A stretch of DNA of 64,000 nt from Cupriavidus sp. U2 (lineage in GTDB: Bacteria; Pseudomonadota; Gammaproteobacteria; Burkholderiales; Burkholderiaceae), in contig NZ_RCOG02000021.1 of NCBI RefSeq assembly GCF_009663685.2, forward strand, positions 1-64,000, given 5' to 3'. Below, in pieces: positions 24,327 to 32,295 of the stretch. Under the pieces are notes generated by a model. The model saw nothing but the letters and a program-made list of their open reading frames with translations. It did no database searches and had not been told where the DNA came from. Position numbers and translations under genes: made by a program. Each line of letters begins with the position of its first letter. Within the stretch, counting starts at the first letter, position 1.

Positions 24327-25944
24327 GGCCGCCTCCGTCATTGCCATTGCCGTCGCCGTTGCCATCGCCGGCTGCGGGTGCCACATAGTCCTCCGCCATC
24401 ACATCGAAGCGCAGGTGCGACACTGGCGGGCCGGCCAGCGGGGCGCGGCTGCGTTCCACCCACAGCACTGGTCGTCCGTCGGTATCGCGCGCCAGGCGTG
24501 CGCGGCGGCGCAGCGCCACGCCGCTGCTGGCGATGGCCTCGGCGGCGATCTCGTGCCCGCGCCCGAAGCCCGGCCCGGACGGCCCGCCGATCAGCCGCGA
24601 GAGCGGCCCCGGGCGCAGGCGCGGCAGCGCCACGGTCAGGTCGGCCACCAAGCCCTGCTGCCAGTCGCCGTACAGCCCGCTGCCTTGCGCGCGCCGATAC
24701 GGGTGCCAATGGATAGGCAGCGTGGTGGACGGCAGGTAGCGGAACGCGCGCGTGCCGGTGCGCCTGGTTTCCGCGAGCGCCGCGTCGCTGCGGTCGTCGG
24801 GCAGCAGCACGCGGCCATCGGCGCGCAGTTCGACGGCCCAGGCGGCGTTTGCGTCCTCGTCGATGCCCAGCGAGACCTCATCGAGCAGCGGACCCGCATG
24901 CGGCGCCACGGCCACCGGCCAGACCAGCAGGGCGCCGGCATCCAGGCCCCGGGTATGGAAGAGCGACCAGCCCTGCGGGCCATCGACGGGCGGCGCGGCT
25001 AGGGGCCATGTGTCGCCGAAGCTGTCGAGCACGGTGGTCTGACGCAGCGTGACGAGCACGCCGGCCGAGGGCGGCTCGCTCCCGTCCGCATCGGGCAGCG
25101 GTGGCGGGACGGGAAACCAGAACCAGTCATCGGCATGGGCAAGCGCCACGTCGAGCAGCAGTGCAGTGCCCAGGTGCGAGCGGTCGGGCGAGAAGGCGCC
25201 AAGGTCCACCGCCTGATCCTCGATCTGCCACCAGCGCGGATTGGGCGCGCCAGGATAAGACAGCCGGCTCGCAAGCACGCTGCGCGGCGGGGGCGGCTCG
25301 GCCGGCGTATTGCCGACCGGCCGCACCACGTCGGGCCCGGCATCGGCGGAAAACCAGTCGAGATCGCCGCCATCGTGATCGCGGATATCGAGCCCGCGCG
25401 ATCCCGCATTGAAGCGCGCATCGTGGGTCAGGCGGCGCGAGGACCAGTTGTCGGCGGGCGGCGATGGCACTTCGTCCCACAACGCGTTGCCGGCAAGCAG
25501 CCCGGCGGTGAACACCGCGCGGCCATCCACTTCTCCCGCCAGCGCCTCGTAGGGCGTCGGCAGTTCGCCAAAGCGCAGCAGCGCCAGCCGCTGCGCCGGC
25601 AGCGGCGGCACCAGCGCGGCCAGCAGTGGCGCGGCGGCACGGCCCAAGCGCACGCGGCGCCCAATGGTCCACCAGTCGCCGGGCTCCGCCTCCACCAGCG
25701 GCTCGGCGGCCGTGCGCGTGGGATCGAGGTCGGGTCGGCGCGGCGCGTAGCGCAGCGGTTCATGGGTGACACTGACGGCCACCGAGACCGGGCTGGACGC
25801 GTCTTCGCCCTGCAGTTCGCCAAGCTGCCACTGGCGCGCGAGAAACCAGGCCGGATCAGCCACGCGGGCGCGCAGGCCGTTGCGGAAGTCCGCCAGCGGG
25901 GTCAGCGGTTCAAGGCGAAAATGAAACGGGCTGGTCATGTCCAT
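24319..25944 (-). CDS. large uncharacterised protein with WFLARQWQLGE motif
   Basis: The 541-aa product belongs to no named family I can assign. Near the N-terminus is a distinctive motif (DPAWFLARQWQLGELQGED, residues about 30-48), followed by a beta-rich, Pro- and Trp-rich body. Another conserved-looking block, IHWHPYRRAQGSGLYGDWQQ, lies near residues 405-425. It has no signal peptide, membrane span or Cys clusters. The last 20 residues are Gly/Asn/Asp repeats, encoded by a short tandem GGCGACGGCAATG-like repeat. The start overlaps the preceding stop by 10 bases and the end overlaps the subtilase start. It is probably a structural partner of the other large proteins. Confidence 0.7.
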   Translation of the reverse strand: MDMTSPFHFRLEPLTPLADFRNGLRARVADPAWFLARQWQLGELQGEDASSPVSVAVSVTHEPLRYAPRRPDLDPTRTAAEPLVEAEPGDWWTIGRRVRLGRAAAPLLAALVPPLPAQRLALLRFGELPTPYEALAGEVDGRAVFTAGLLAGNALWDEVPSPPADNWSSRRLTHDARFNAGSRGLDIRDHDGGDLDWFSADAGPDVVRPVGNTPAEPPPPRSVLASRLSYPGAPNPRWWQIEDQAVDLGAFSPDRSHLGTALLLDVALAHADDWFWFPVPPPLPDADGSEPPSAGVLVTLRQTTVLDSFGDTWPLAAPPVDGPQGWSLFHTRGLDAGALLVWPVAVAPHAGPLLDEVSLGIDEDANAAWAVELRADGRVLLPDDRSDAALAETRRTGTRAFRYLPSTTLPIHWHPYRRAQGSGLYGDWQQGLVADLTVALPRLRPGPLSRLIGGPSGPGFGRGHEIAAEAIASSGVALRRRARLARDTDGRPVLWVERSRAPLAGPPVSHLRFDVMAEDYVAPAAGDGNGDGNGNDGGGHG

Positions 25945-28900
25945 GGACTCCAGAACTGCGCGGGGAAAGACGACAGCGCGCCCGGCGTGGCCACGCGATG
26001 CCCGGGGTGCGGCCGGCAGGCCCGCGCGCGGGCCAACTGGCGCGTTTCCAGCACCAGCGCCGCGAGCTGGTCGTCAGTCAGGCGCTGGCCGGCATCCGGC
26101 GGTACAGCCAGCAGCACGGCCTGCGGCGCGCGCGACTTGGGGCCGTTGAACCCGAAGGCGGCACTCGTGGTGTGCCGTGTCGAGGGAATTGCATCCTGCC
26201 ACGCATCGATCACGGTGAGCGCGACTCTGCCCACGTTGCCCGCCAGCGCGGCCGGGTCCGGCCCATACGCCACCACCGCGCCGGACGCGTGCCACGGGTC
26301 GGCCGTGCCGTCGGCATTGCGGACGGCGGCGCGCCATGGCGTGGCGGCGGGGTCGAGCTGACGGCCTTCGAGCAGCGCCACGCGTGGCCGCACCGCGGCG
26401 ACGATCTCCAGCCAGTCGCGGTCGGTGGCGGGGCGCGCATCGGTGCCGAGCGCCGCTGCCCGCAGCGTGCCGACGACGTGCACGGGCACCAGCGCCAGCA
26501 CTGGCAGGCGCGCGTTACCGGCCAGCGCGCGGATGGACTGCCGGATGCCATTGACGCCGGCCGGCGTGGCCGCCGTCAGCCGCGCCTGCAAGCGGGCGCG
26601 TGCCTGGGCGAGCGGCTCTAGGTCGTCAGCCTGTACCGCTCGCCACGCGCGGCACTGGTTCAGGCACCACGTGGCCGAGGTCGGGTCGTTTAGGTCGAGC
26701 GCATCGAACGTGCTCACCAGCGCCTGCAGGCGCGTGCGCACGCGGTCGAGTCGTGCCGACAGGTCGGCCAACGCGGCATCGCGCAAGGGCGAGGCGGCGG
26801 CGCCATCGTCGTCGCGCCCGTCGGCTGCGCCGGGCACCGGCGGATTGGCGTCGCCGCCGCCGAGCAGATCGGCCAGCCGGCCGGCGCGCTGGAGCTTGTC
26901 GGCACCCGTGAGCGGCGCGATGGCAGCGGCCGGGTCGCGGCCGGTACGCAGGCGGTCCACGAGTTCGCCATCGCCAAGGGCGAGGGCTTCGGCACCATGT
27001 AGGCCGAGGCTGGCGAGGCTGACGGTGCTGTCGCCGGCCGCGTCTGCGACCGTCCACGTCCATGCCGATGGCGGACCGAGTTCGCGGTCGAGCAGCGCGG
27101 CGAAGGCGGGGTCCGCCACGACGGCCGGCGGTGCGGCATCGTCAGGCGTGCGGCCGGGCGGCAGTACTGCCCACACCGTCACGCGCGCGCTGGCCGATTC
27201 GCGCGGCGTGCGGACGGCGCGCAGTTCGGGCGGCGTGCCCAGCCCGGCGGCGGCTTCCATGGCCGCGTTGCCGAGGCCTCCTTGCCCGGACACCAGCGCG
27301 TGGATGCCATCGGCGACGAGCAGGTCCGCATAGGTGTCGAGCGCGACGTTGCAGACCGCCAGCGCGTCGCGCACCGCCGCCGGCAACGCGGGCGCGGGCG
27401 GATCGCCGGGTCGGTGGCGGAACAACAGGCGCAGCACGCGCGCGCCGTCGCAGCAGCGCTGGCCTGCGTGCGTGGCGCGCAGCGGATAGTCCTGCCGCAA
27501 CTGGCGCACGGTGTCCCAGTCGCCGACGATGCGTTCCACTTCCAGCCCGAGTGCCTCGTACGGATGCAGGCCGAGCCGCACGCGCTCGGCCAGCCGCAAC
27601 GCGGCGCGCACGCCGGCTGAATCGATGCGCAACTGCCAGCGCGTGTCGCCCGGATAGCGTACGGCGGCGTCGCGCAGCAGCGCGGCGGTCATGGCCTGCG
27701 TCTGCGACGGCGCGTGCAGCAGGCCGGCCACCGTCGGGCCGGGCGGCAAGCCGTGGCCAGGGTTGGCGGGATCGTAGGGCGCGGGGGCGTCCACCCATCC
27801 GTAGGCACCCAGCCACCAGCGCGCGCCGGCATCGTGCAGCGCGCGCAGGCGCGCGTGGGCAAGGCCGGTGATCCACGGGTCCACGCGATGGCTGGCCGTA
27901 TCGAGCGCGGCCAGCACGCCTTCGAACACGCCGGACGGATCGCCCGCATAGGCTTCCACCAGTTCGCGCAGCGCCTGCAGGCCGGCAATGCAGCGCTTGG
28001 CCACCTGCTGCGCGCCCGCGTCGGCAGCAAGCAGATCGTCGACCTGCGGATCGCCGGGCGTTCCCGCACGGCCACGCCGCACCAGCGCGACGAGCGCATC
28101 GATGCCGGCCTGGACCGGCAGTGGCGCGGCGGGATCGACGGGCTGGCCGGCGTCGATGGTGTCGCGCGCCAGACCGACGGTGGCGCGCAGCAGGCAGAGC
28201 GAGTCGAAGACCAGATGGCCAAGCAGCCCGAGCTTGCGGTCCCAGCGCTGCGGGAAGGCTTCGCTTTCGGTTTCCAGCAACCGGCGCAGGGAATCGGGAT
28301 CGTCGTAATCGGCTTCGGGGGTGCTGGCGGGCAGGGCAGACTGGCGTGCGAAGGCGGCCAGCGGCGCGAGCGGCAACTTGCGGCCGGCCAGTGCGGCTGC
28401 GGTGTCGCCGTCCCACGCCGACGGCGCTCGCGGCGCCAGGCCGCGCAGGGCGCGCATGGCGTTGACCACGGGCAGCGTCGAGACAAGGCGCAGCGCCCAG
28501 CGCCGCGTCGGCGCGTCCTGCCCGAACAGATCGATGGCTTGCTCAGGTGTGGCGCCGACCACGGTGCCTGGACTCGCGGCGGCGTCCAGCGCAGCGGCAT
28601 CGCGCCACGGCACGGCCCATTCGCGGATTTGCCAGGAAGCCTGGTCGATGCCATCGAGCGCCGCGAGCAGCGTTGCCGGCAGCAGCCCGTATGGCTGCGG
28701 GCCGACGCGGATGGCCGGATAAGGCCCCTGGGGTGCGAGCCAGTCGGCCGCCCATTCGGCCAGGTGCGGTTCGGCTTCGCCTGCGCCGGTCACATCGCGC
28801 ATGGCATGCCCCCACAGCACCGGCCAAAGCCCACGCACGATAACGTGGCCGTAGCCCGCCGCCGGCACATCGCCACCCTGCAGGCGGAACGGCTCGGCGT

Positions 28901-29726
28901 CGGGGCCGGCCAGCGCCTGCATCACTGCCACGGACGCGCTGTCCGCGTCCGGTGGCCTGCCATCGACGTCCTGCCACGCGGACGGATCGGCGCCGGTCTC
29001 GGCGGTGGCTTCGCCGTCCACGGTGTTGGTGGGCGTGCCGGGCCGCAGCACAGAGAGCCGGCCGGTGGCGGCGTGCATCGCGGCGAGCGTGGCGGGTTCG
29101 GCATCGCCCAGTCCCGTAACGACAATGGCATCCAGCACGGGCGGCGGCGCGCCATCGGCAAACGGAATCTCGATGGCCAGGCCGGCAGCCAGTGCCACGT
29201 TGAATGAGGTCCACCACGTCTGTGGCAGTTCGCCACTGGCGGCGGGACCGGCGAAGGCGGAAAGGCCGAGATCTGCGGCAATGCGCTCGCGGTCCGGATA
29301 CATCGTCGTAGCCAGCACGGGCCCCGCACCGGGCGCAACGAACCAGACCTGCAAGGCGGGCGGCAGGCCGTAGGGCTGGTGGACGTCGGGGTAGTCCGCC
29401 GGGTTGCGGTCCTGCGTGGCGATGCGGTCCGTACGGGGCGGGTCGATGCCGGCGATGATGGCGACCGTGCGGCGCAGCCACAGCGCGCGCTCCATGCCCA
29501 GGCGCGCGGCCAGCACGTGCAGTTGCGTGCCGGCATCGTCGGGGTATTGGCGCAGCAAGTCGTCGAACAGGTCCAGTTCGGCGGATGAGGGTGGCGCGGG
29601 GCGCCGCGCCATCGAGAATTCATCTGGCCAGACACGCAGGCGTAGCCGCCAGCCGGCATGGCCGGGACCTGGCGCGTAGAAGCGCGTTTCGATGCGCAGC
29701 GGCGCCAGGACCTCGACGCTGCTCAT
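25935..29726 (-). CDS. giant (1263-aa) uncharacterised protein
   Basis: The chosen start (MSSVEVLAPLRIETRFYAPG) overlaps the upstream stop as ATGA; the open frame continues far upstream but is a shadow of the preceding gene. The protein is Ala-, Asp- and Arg-rich with mixed alpha/beta content: LRRTVAIIAGIDPPRTDRIA, an internal block YPAIRVGPQPYGLLPATLLA near residues 335-355, and long helical stretches in the second half (RLDRVRTRLQALVSTFDALD near 1010). No catalytic motif, signal peptide or transmembrane helix is evident. Its RVGPQPYG-LLP segment looks like a conserved core. The function is unknown; the size and coupling suggest a scaffold or shell component. Confidence 0.7.
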   Translation of the reverse strand: MSSVEVLAPLRIETRFYAPGPGHAGWRLRLRVWPDEFSMARRPAPPSSAELDLFDDLLRQYPDDAGTQLHVLAARLGMERALWLRRTVAIIAGIDPPRTDRIATQDRNPADYPDVHQPYGLPPALQVWFVAPGAGPVLATTMYPDRERIAADLGLSAFAGPAASGELPQTWWTSFNVALAAGLAIEIPFADGAPPPVLDAIVVTGLGDAEPATLAAMHAATGRLSVLRPGTPTNTVDGEATAETGADPSAWQDVDGRPPDADSASVAVMQALAGPDAEPFRLQGGDVPAAGYGHVIVRGLWPVLWGHAMRDVTGAGEAEPHLAEWAADWLAPQGPYPAIRVGPQPYGLLPATLLAALDGIDQASWQIREWAVPWRDAAALDAAASPGTVVGATPEQAIDLFGQDAPTRRWALRLVSTLPVVNAMRALRGLAPRAPSAWDGDTAAALAGRKLPLAPLAAFARQSALPASTPEADYDDPDSLRRLLETESEAFPQRWDRKLGLLGHLVFDSLCLLRATVGLARDTIDAGQPVDPAAPLPVQAGIDALVALVRRGRAGTPGDPQVDDLLAADAGAQQVAKRCIAGLQALRELVEAYAGDPSGVFEGVLAALDTASHRVDPWITGLAHARLRALHDAGARWWLGAYGWVDAPAPYDPANPGHGLPPGPTVAGLLHAPSQTQAMTAALLRDAAVRYPGDTRWQLRIDSAGVRAALRLAERVRLGLHPYEALGLEVERIVGDWDTVRQLRQDYPLRATHAGQRCCDGARVLRLLFRHRPGDPPAPALPAAVRDALAVCNVALDTYADLLVADGIHALVSGQGGLGNAAMEAAAGLGTPPELRAVRTPRESASARVTVWAVLPPGRTPDDAAPPAVVADPAFAALLDRELGPPSAWTWTVADAAGDSTVSLASLGLHGAEALALGDGELVDRLRTGRDPAAAIAPLTGADKLQRAGRLADLLGGGDANPPVPGAADGRDDDGAAASPLRDAALADLSARLDRVRTRLQALVSTFDALDLNDPTSATWCLNQCRAWRAVQADDLEPLAQARARLQARLTAATPAGVNGIRQSIRALAGNARLPVLALVPVHVVGTLRAAALGTDARPATDRDWLEIVAAVRPRVALLEGRQLDPAATPWRAAVRNADGTADPWHASGAVVAYGPDPAALAGNVGRVALTVIDAWQDAIPSTRHTTSAAFGFNGPKSRAPQAVLLAVPPDAGQRLTDDQLAALVLETRQLARARACRPHPGHRVATPGALSSFPAQFWSPWT

Positions 29727-32293
29727 GCCAGCTCCAGCTTGCCGATCATCACCCGCACCGGCGGCGCGAAGGTGCCCGAGCCCCACGTGGCGCCGTCGCC
29801 GTCGCCCGGGTTGGGCGGATCGCCGGGTGGCATGACCTGTCCGAGATGCATGCCGTAGAAGCGATAGCCGGCGGGCGGCTCCTCCAGCACCACCCAGTGG
29901 TTGGCCAGTTCCGCCGGCGCCAGCCCGAAGCCGAAGAACGTAACGTCGTCGCCGATGCGCCCGGCAAACGTGGGAAACGACTTGCGACCTTCGTCCAGCG
30001 CCGTGTCTGGATCGGGCACCTTCCAACCGTCGGTATTCCTGTAGAGGTAGACCACCGTGGCTGGATAGCGTCGGAACAGGGGCGTGCGGAACAGTACCAC
30101 GGCCTCGGTGTCGAGCCCGGCAGGGGCCAGGCCCGCGCCGCCGAGTTCGGTGCCGACCGGCCAGCCCTTGATGGGCAGGATGTCCATCTCGCCGCTGGCG
30201 CGCTGCCAGAACTTGCGCAGCGGCGACCAGCGGGTGCCGATTGGCATGTTGCGCCACCGCAGTTCGCCCAGTGCCTGCTGGTTGGCACCGACCAGGAAGG
30301 CTTCGACAAACGCTGGATGCGTGGCGAGGCCAAGCACGCGGTCGGGTTTCAGGTCGCCCACGCCGGGAAGCAGCCAGTCCGGCTGCGCGTCGCGCAGGAA
30401 CTGCCAGAGCGGCAGGTCCAGTTCGGGTTCGATCTCGATCGGGCCGATATCGGCAATGCCCGGCAGCGTGCCGAGCACGCGGATCACGGCGGGCGGGCGC
30501 TCTGCGAACGGATCGACGGCGTCCGCGATGCGCCCGCCGAGCTTGCCGAGATCGACCGGCTGGCACGGCAGGCGCGTGCCGCCAATGCGCTCTATCCACG
30601 GGCCGACGCTCTGCACGTCGATCAGATCGGGGGGCTTGCGCAGCACGCGCAACAGACGCTCCCGGTCGATATTGCCGTTGACATCGGGCGTCAGGGCATT
30701 GAAGACGCCGGCCAGGCGATCGAGACTGGCGAGCGCGCCGGACTGCGTGAGCTGGCGCAGGAAGGCGTCGGCCTCGTCGTCATCGCGCAGCGCCCTGCGC
30801 AGCGCCTCGCCGACGACCTTCGCGGGGTCGCCCGTGCGCGGCGCGCCCCATACGTCGTCTGGGTTGTCCGGGTCGTCTGGGTCGTCGGGACAGGCCGCCG
30901 CCGCTTCCAGCAGCCAGCGCCACGGAATCACGCCGTCGCGTGTCCACGCCGAGCGCGCCGGACCGGGGCGCAGCGCCCGCCGGGCCGCCGACGACCAGAT
31001 TGCGGGGCTCATGCCGGGCGTGCGCCCGTCGAGTGCCATCGAGACGGTCTGTTGATCACTGGCCGGCATGCGCCCGAGCATCGCGCTGAGCACGGCAAGC
31101 TTGTCGATGTCGTCGGCGGGCATGCGCCGAACCCACAGCGAGCGCGACACCTCCACGCCCAGTGCGACGTTGCCGACCCGTTCGCGTGCGATAGCGAGAT
31201 CGCCCGCGCGCGTGGCGGCGGCTGCCGCGATGCGGTCCTGCCAGGCGATGCCGGCCCACGCGCCCAGCCCGGCCGTGCCGCGATGGCGCGGATCGGTGAG
31301 GAACTGGCGGCTCCAGCCGGCGGCGGCAGGTGTGCCGGGGGCGGTGAACGGGGCGTGATAGATGGGGGAGGTCAGGATCCAGCGGCCGCCGGGCGCAGGC
31401 AGGACGCTGGCGAGTGCGGCGGTTTCGGCGGCCAGCCAGGCGTCGACCGGTGCCGGCGCGGTGCCGGCCGTCGTCACACGCTGCAGTGCGCCCCCCGTCG
31501 CCAATGTGACGCTCGCCGGTTCGCCGGGCGCGGGCTGGCCGCGCCGCTGGTAGTGCAGCGCAGCCCGTCCGAACGTCTCCTTCAGTTCGCTTGCGGCGGG
31601 CGTGCGCAGGCGGCGTGCGAGGTCGCCGAAATCGCCGTCTTCGCCTGTGCGGAAACCCCACTGGTCGTAGCACGGCAGCCGCACCGGCGGCCCGCCGTTG
31701 AGGGGCCATGCGTCGCGCAGCGTGCCGTCGGGCTCGACAATCCATGCGGGGACGAGCACGGCGTTGTAGGCCGTCTTCGCCTCGAATAGCTTGGGACTCA
31801 GCACACGGCTGTAGCGCGTGCCGTCGACTTCGTGCACGTGTGCCCAGCGGTGCGAACGATTCAGCGGGTGGTCGGACTGCGCGGTAGCGGACAGCGTGAC
31901 GCGGCCATCGAGGCCCGGCATCACGTCTGCCGGCTTGCCGACCACCAGCACCAGCCACGGACGGATTGAGCCAGGCAGGCCGGCATCGGGCGAATAGCGC
32001 CACGGCAGGTCGAGCGTGTCGTCGTGGCTAAACTCGACCAGCGCCCGCTTGGTGTCCTCGGCATCGACGGCGCCTGGCGAGGGGAATCGTCGTGTGATGA
32101 CACCCGGTGCAAGCCGCTGCACGTCGCCCGGGCCGAACAGCTCGTACGGCGCGGGCGCCGTGACCGTGCGGGGCGCACCGACAACGATCTCTTCGAGCGT
32201 GACGGTGGCGCCAGCCTGCAGGCGGCCCGCCACCACGTTGGCGGTTGCGCCATGGCGCAGCGGCGAAACCCACCAGGCGTGGAAATTGGCCAT
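29723..32293 (-). CDS. large uncharacterised protein with VEFSHDDTLDLPWRYSP and FLVGANQQ motifs
   Basis: This 856-aa protein starts at the ATG at 32293, after GGGAGTCTGAAC and 2 bases behind the upstream stop. Recurrent-looking motifs are VEFSHDDTLDLPWRYSP followed by RPWLVLVV (residues about 85-120), EAFLVGANQQALGELRWRN (about 665-685) and FRTPLFRRYPATVVYLYR (about 730-748). From memory, the same spacing of motifs (EF..PD.PW..TP, VGLNHEM.RELLWR, LLRRYPNTVVYA) is found in uncharacterised large proteins of other bacteria; I have not verified this. No signal peptide. A PDDPDDPDNPDD acidic repeat interrupts the middle. It is probably a core component of the same complex. Confidence 0.7.
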   Translation of the reverse strand: MANFHAWWVSPLRHGATANVVAGRLQAGATVTLEEIVVGAPRTVTAPAPYELFGPGDVQRLAPGVITRRFPSPGAVDAEDTKRALVEFSHDDTLDLPWRYSPDAGLPGSIRPWLVLVVGKPADVMPGLDGRVTLSATAQSDHPLNRSHRWAHVHEVDGTRYSRVLSPKLFEAKTAYNAVLVPAWIVEPDGTLRDAWPLNGGPPVRLPCYDQWGFRTGEDGDFGDLARRLRTPAASELKETFGRAALHYQRRGQPAPGEPASVTLATGGALQRVTTAGTAPAPVDAWLAAETAALASVLPAPGGRWILTSPIYHAPFTAPGTPAAAGWSRQFLTDPRHRGTAGLGAWAGIAWQDRIAAAAATRAGDLAIARERVGNVALGVEVSRSLWVRRMPADDIDKLAVLSAMLGRMPASDQQTVSMALDGRTPGMSPAIWSSAARRALRPGPARSAWTRDGVIPWRWLLEAAAACPDDPDDPDNPDDVWGAPRTGDPAKVVGEALRRALRDDDEADAFLRQLTQSGALASLDRLAGVFNALTPDVNGNIDRERLLRVLRKPPDLIDVQSVGPWIERIGGTRLPCQPVDLGKLGGRIADAVDPFAERPPAVIRVLGTLPGIADIGPIEIEPELDLPLWQFLRDAQPDWLLPGVGDLKPDRVLGLATHPAFVEAFLVGANQQALGELRWRNMPIGTRWSPLRKFWQRASGEMDILPIKGWPVGTELGGAGLAPAGLDTEAVVLFRTPLFRRYPATVVYLYRNTDGWKVPDPDTALDEGRKSFPTFAGRIGDDVTFFGFGLAPAELANHWVVLEEPPAGYRFYGMHLGQVMPPGDPPNPGDGDGATWGSGTFAPPVRVMIGKLELA

Positions 32294-32295
32294 GT

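Noticed and set aside
29727..30599. The open frame extending the 1263-aa protein upstream by about 290 codons
   Set aside because: The extension is extremely Arg-rich, overlaps the well-supported 856-aa gene in full, and the ATGA overlap at 29723-29726 gives a natural start.
27714..31789. Long plus-strand ORFs (497 and 734 codons) opposite the five-gene operon
   Set aside because: They are antisense frames created by the high third-position GC of the minus-strand genes; no ribosome sites and low-complexity composition.
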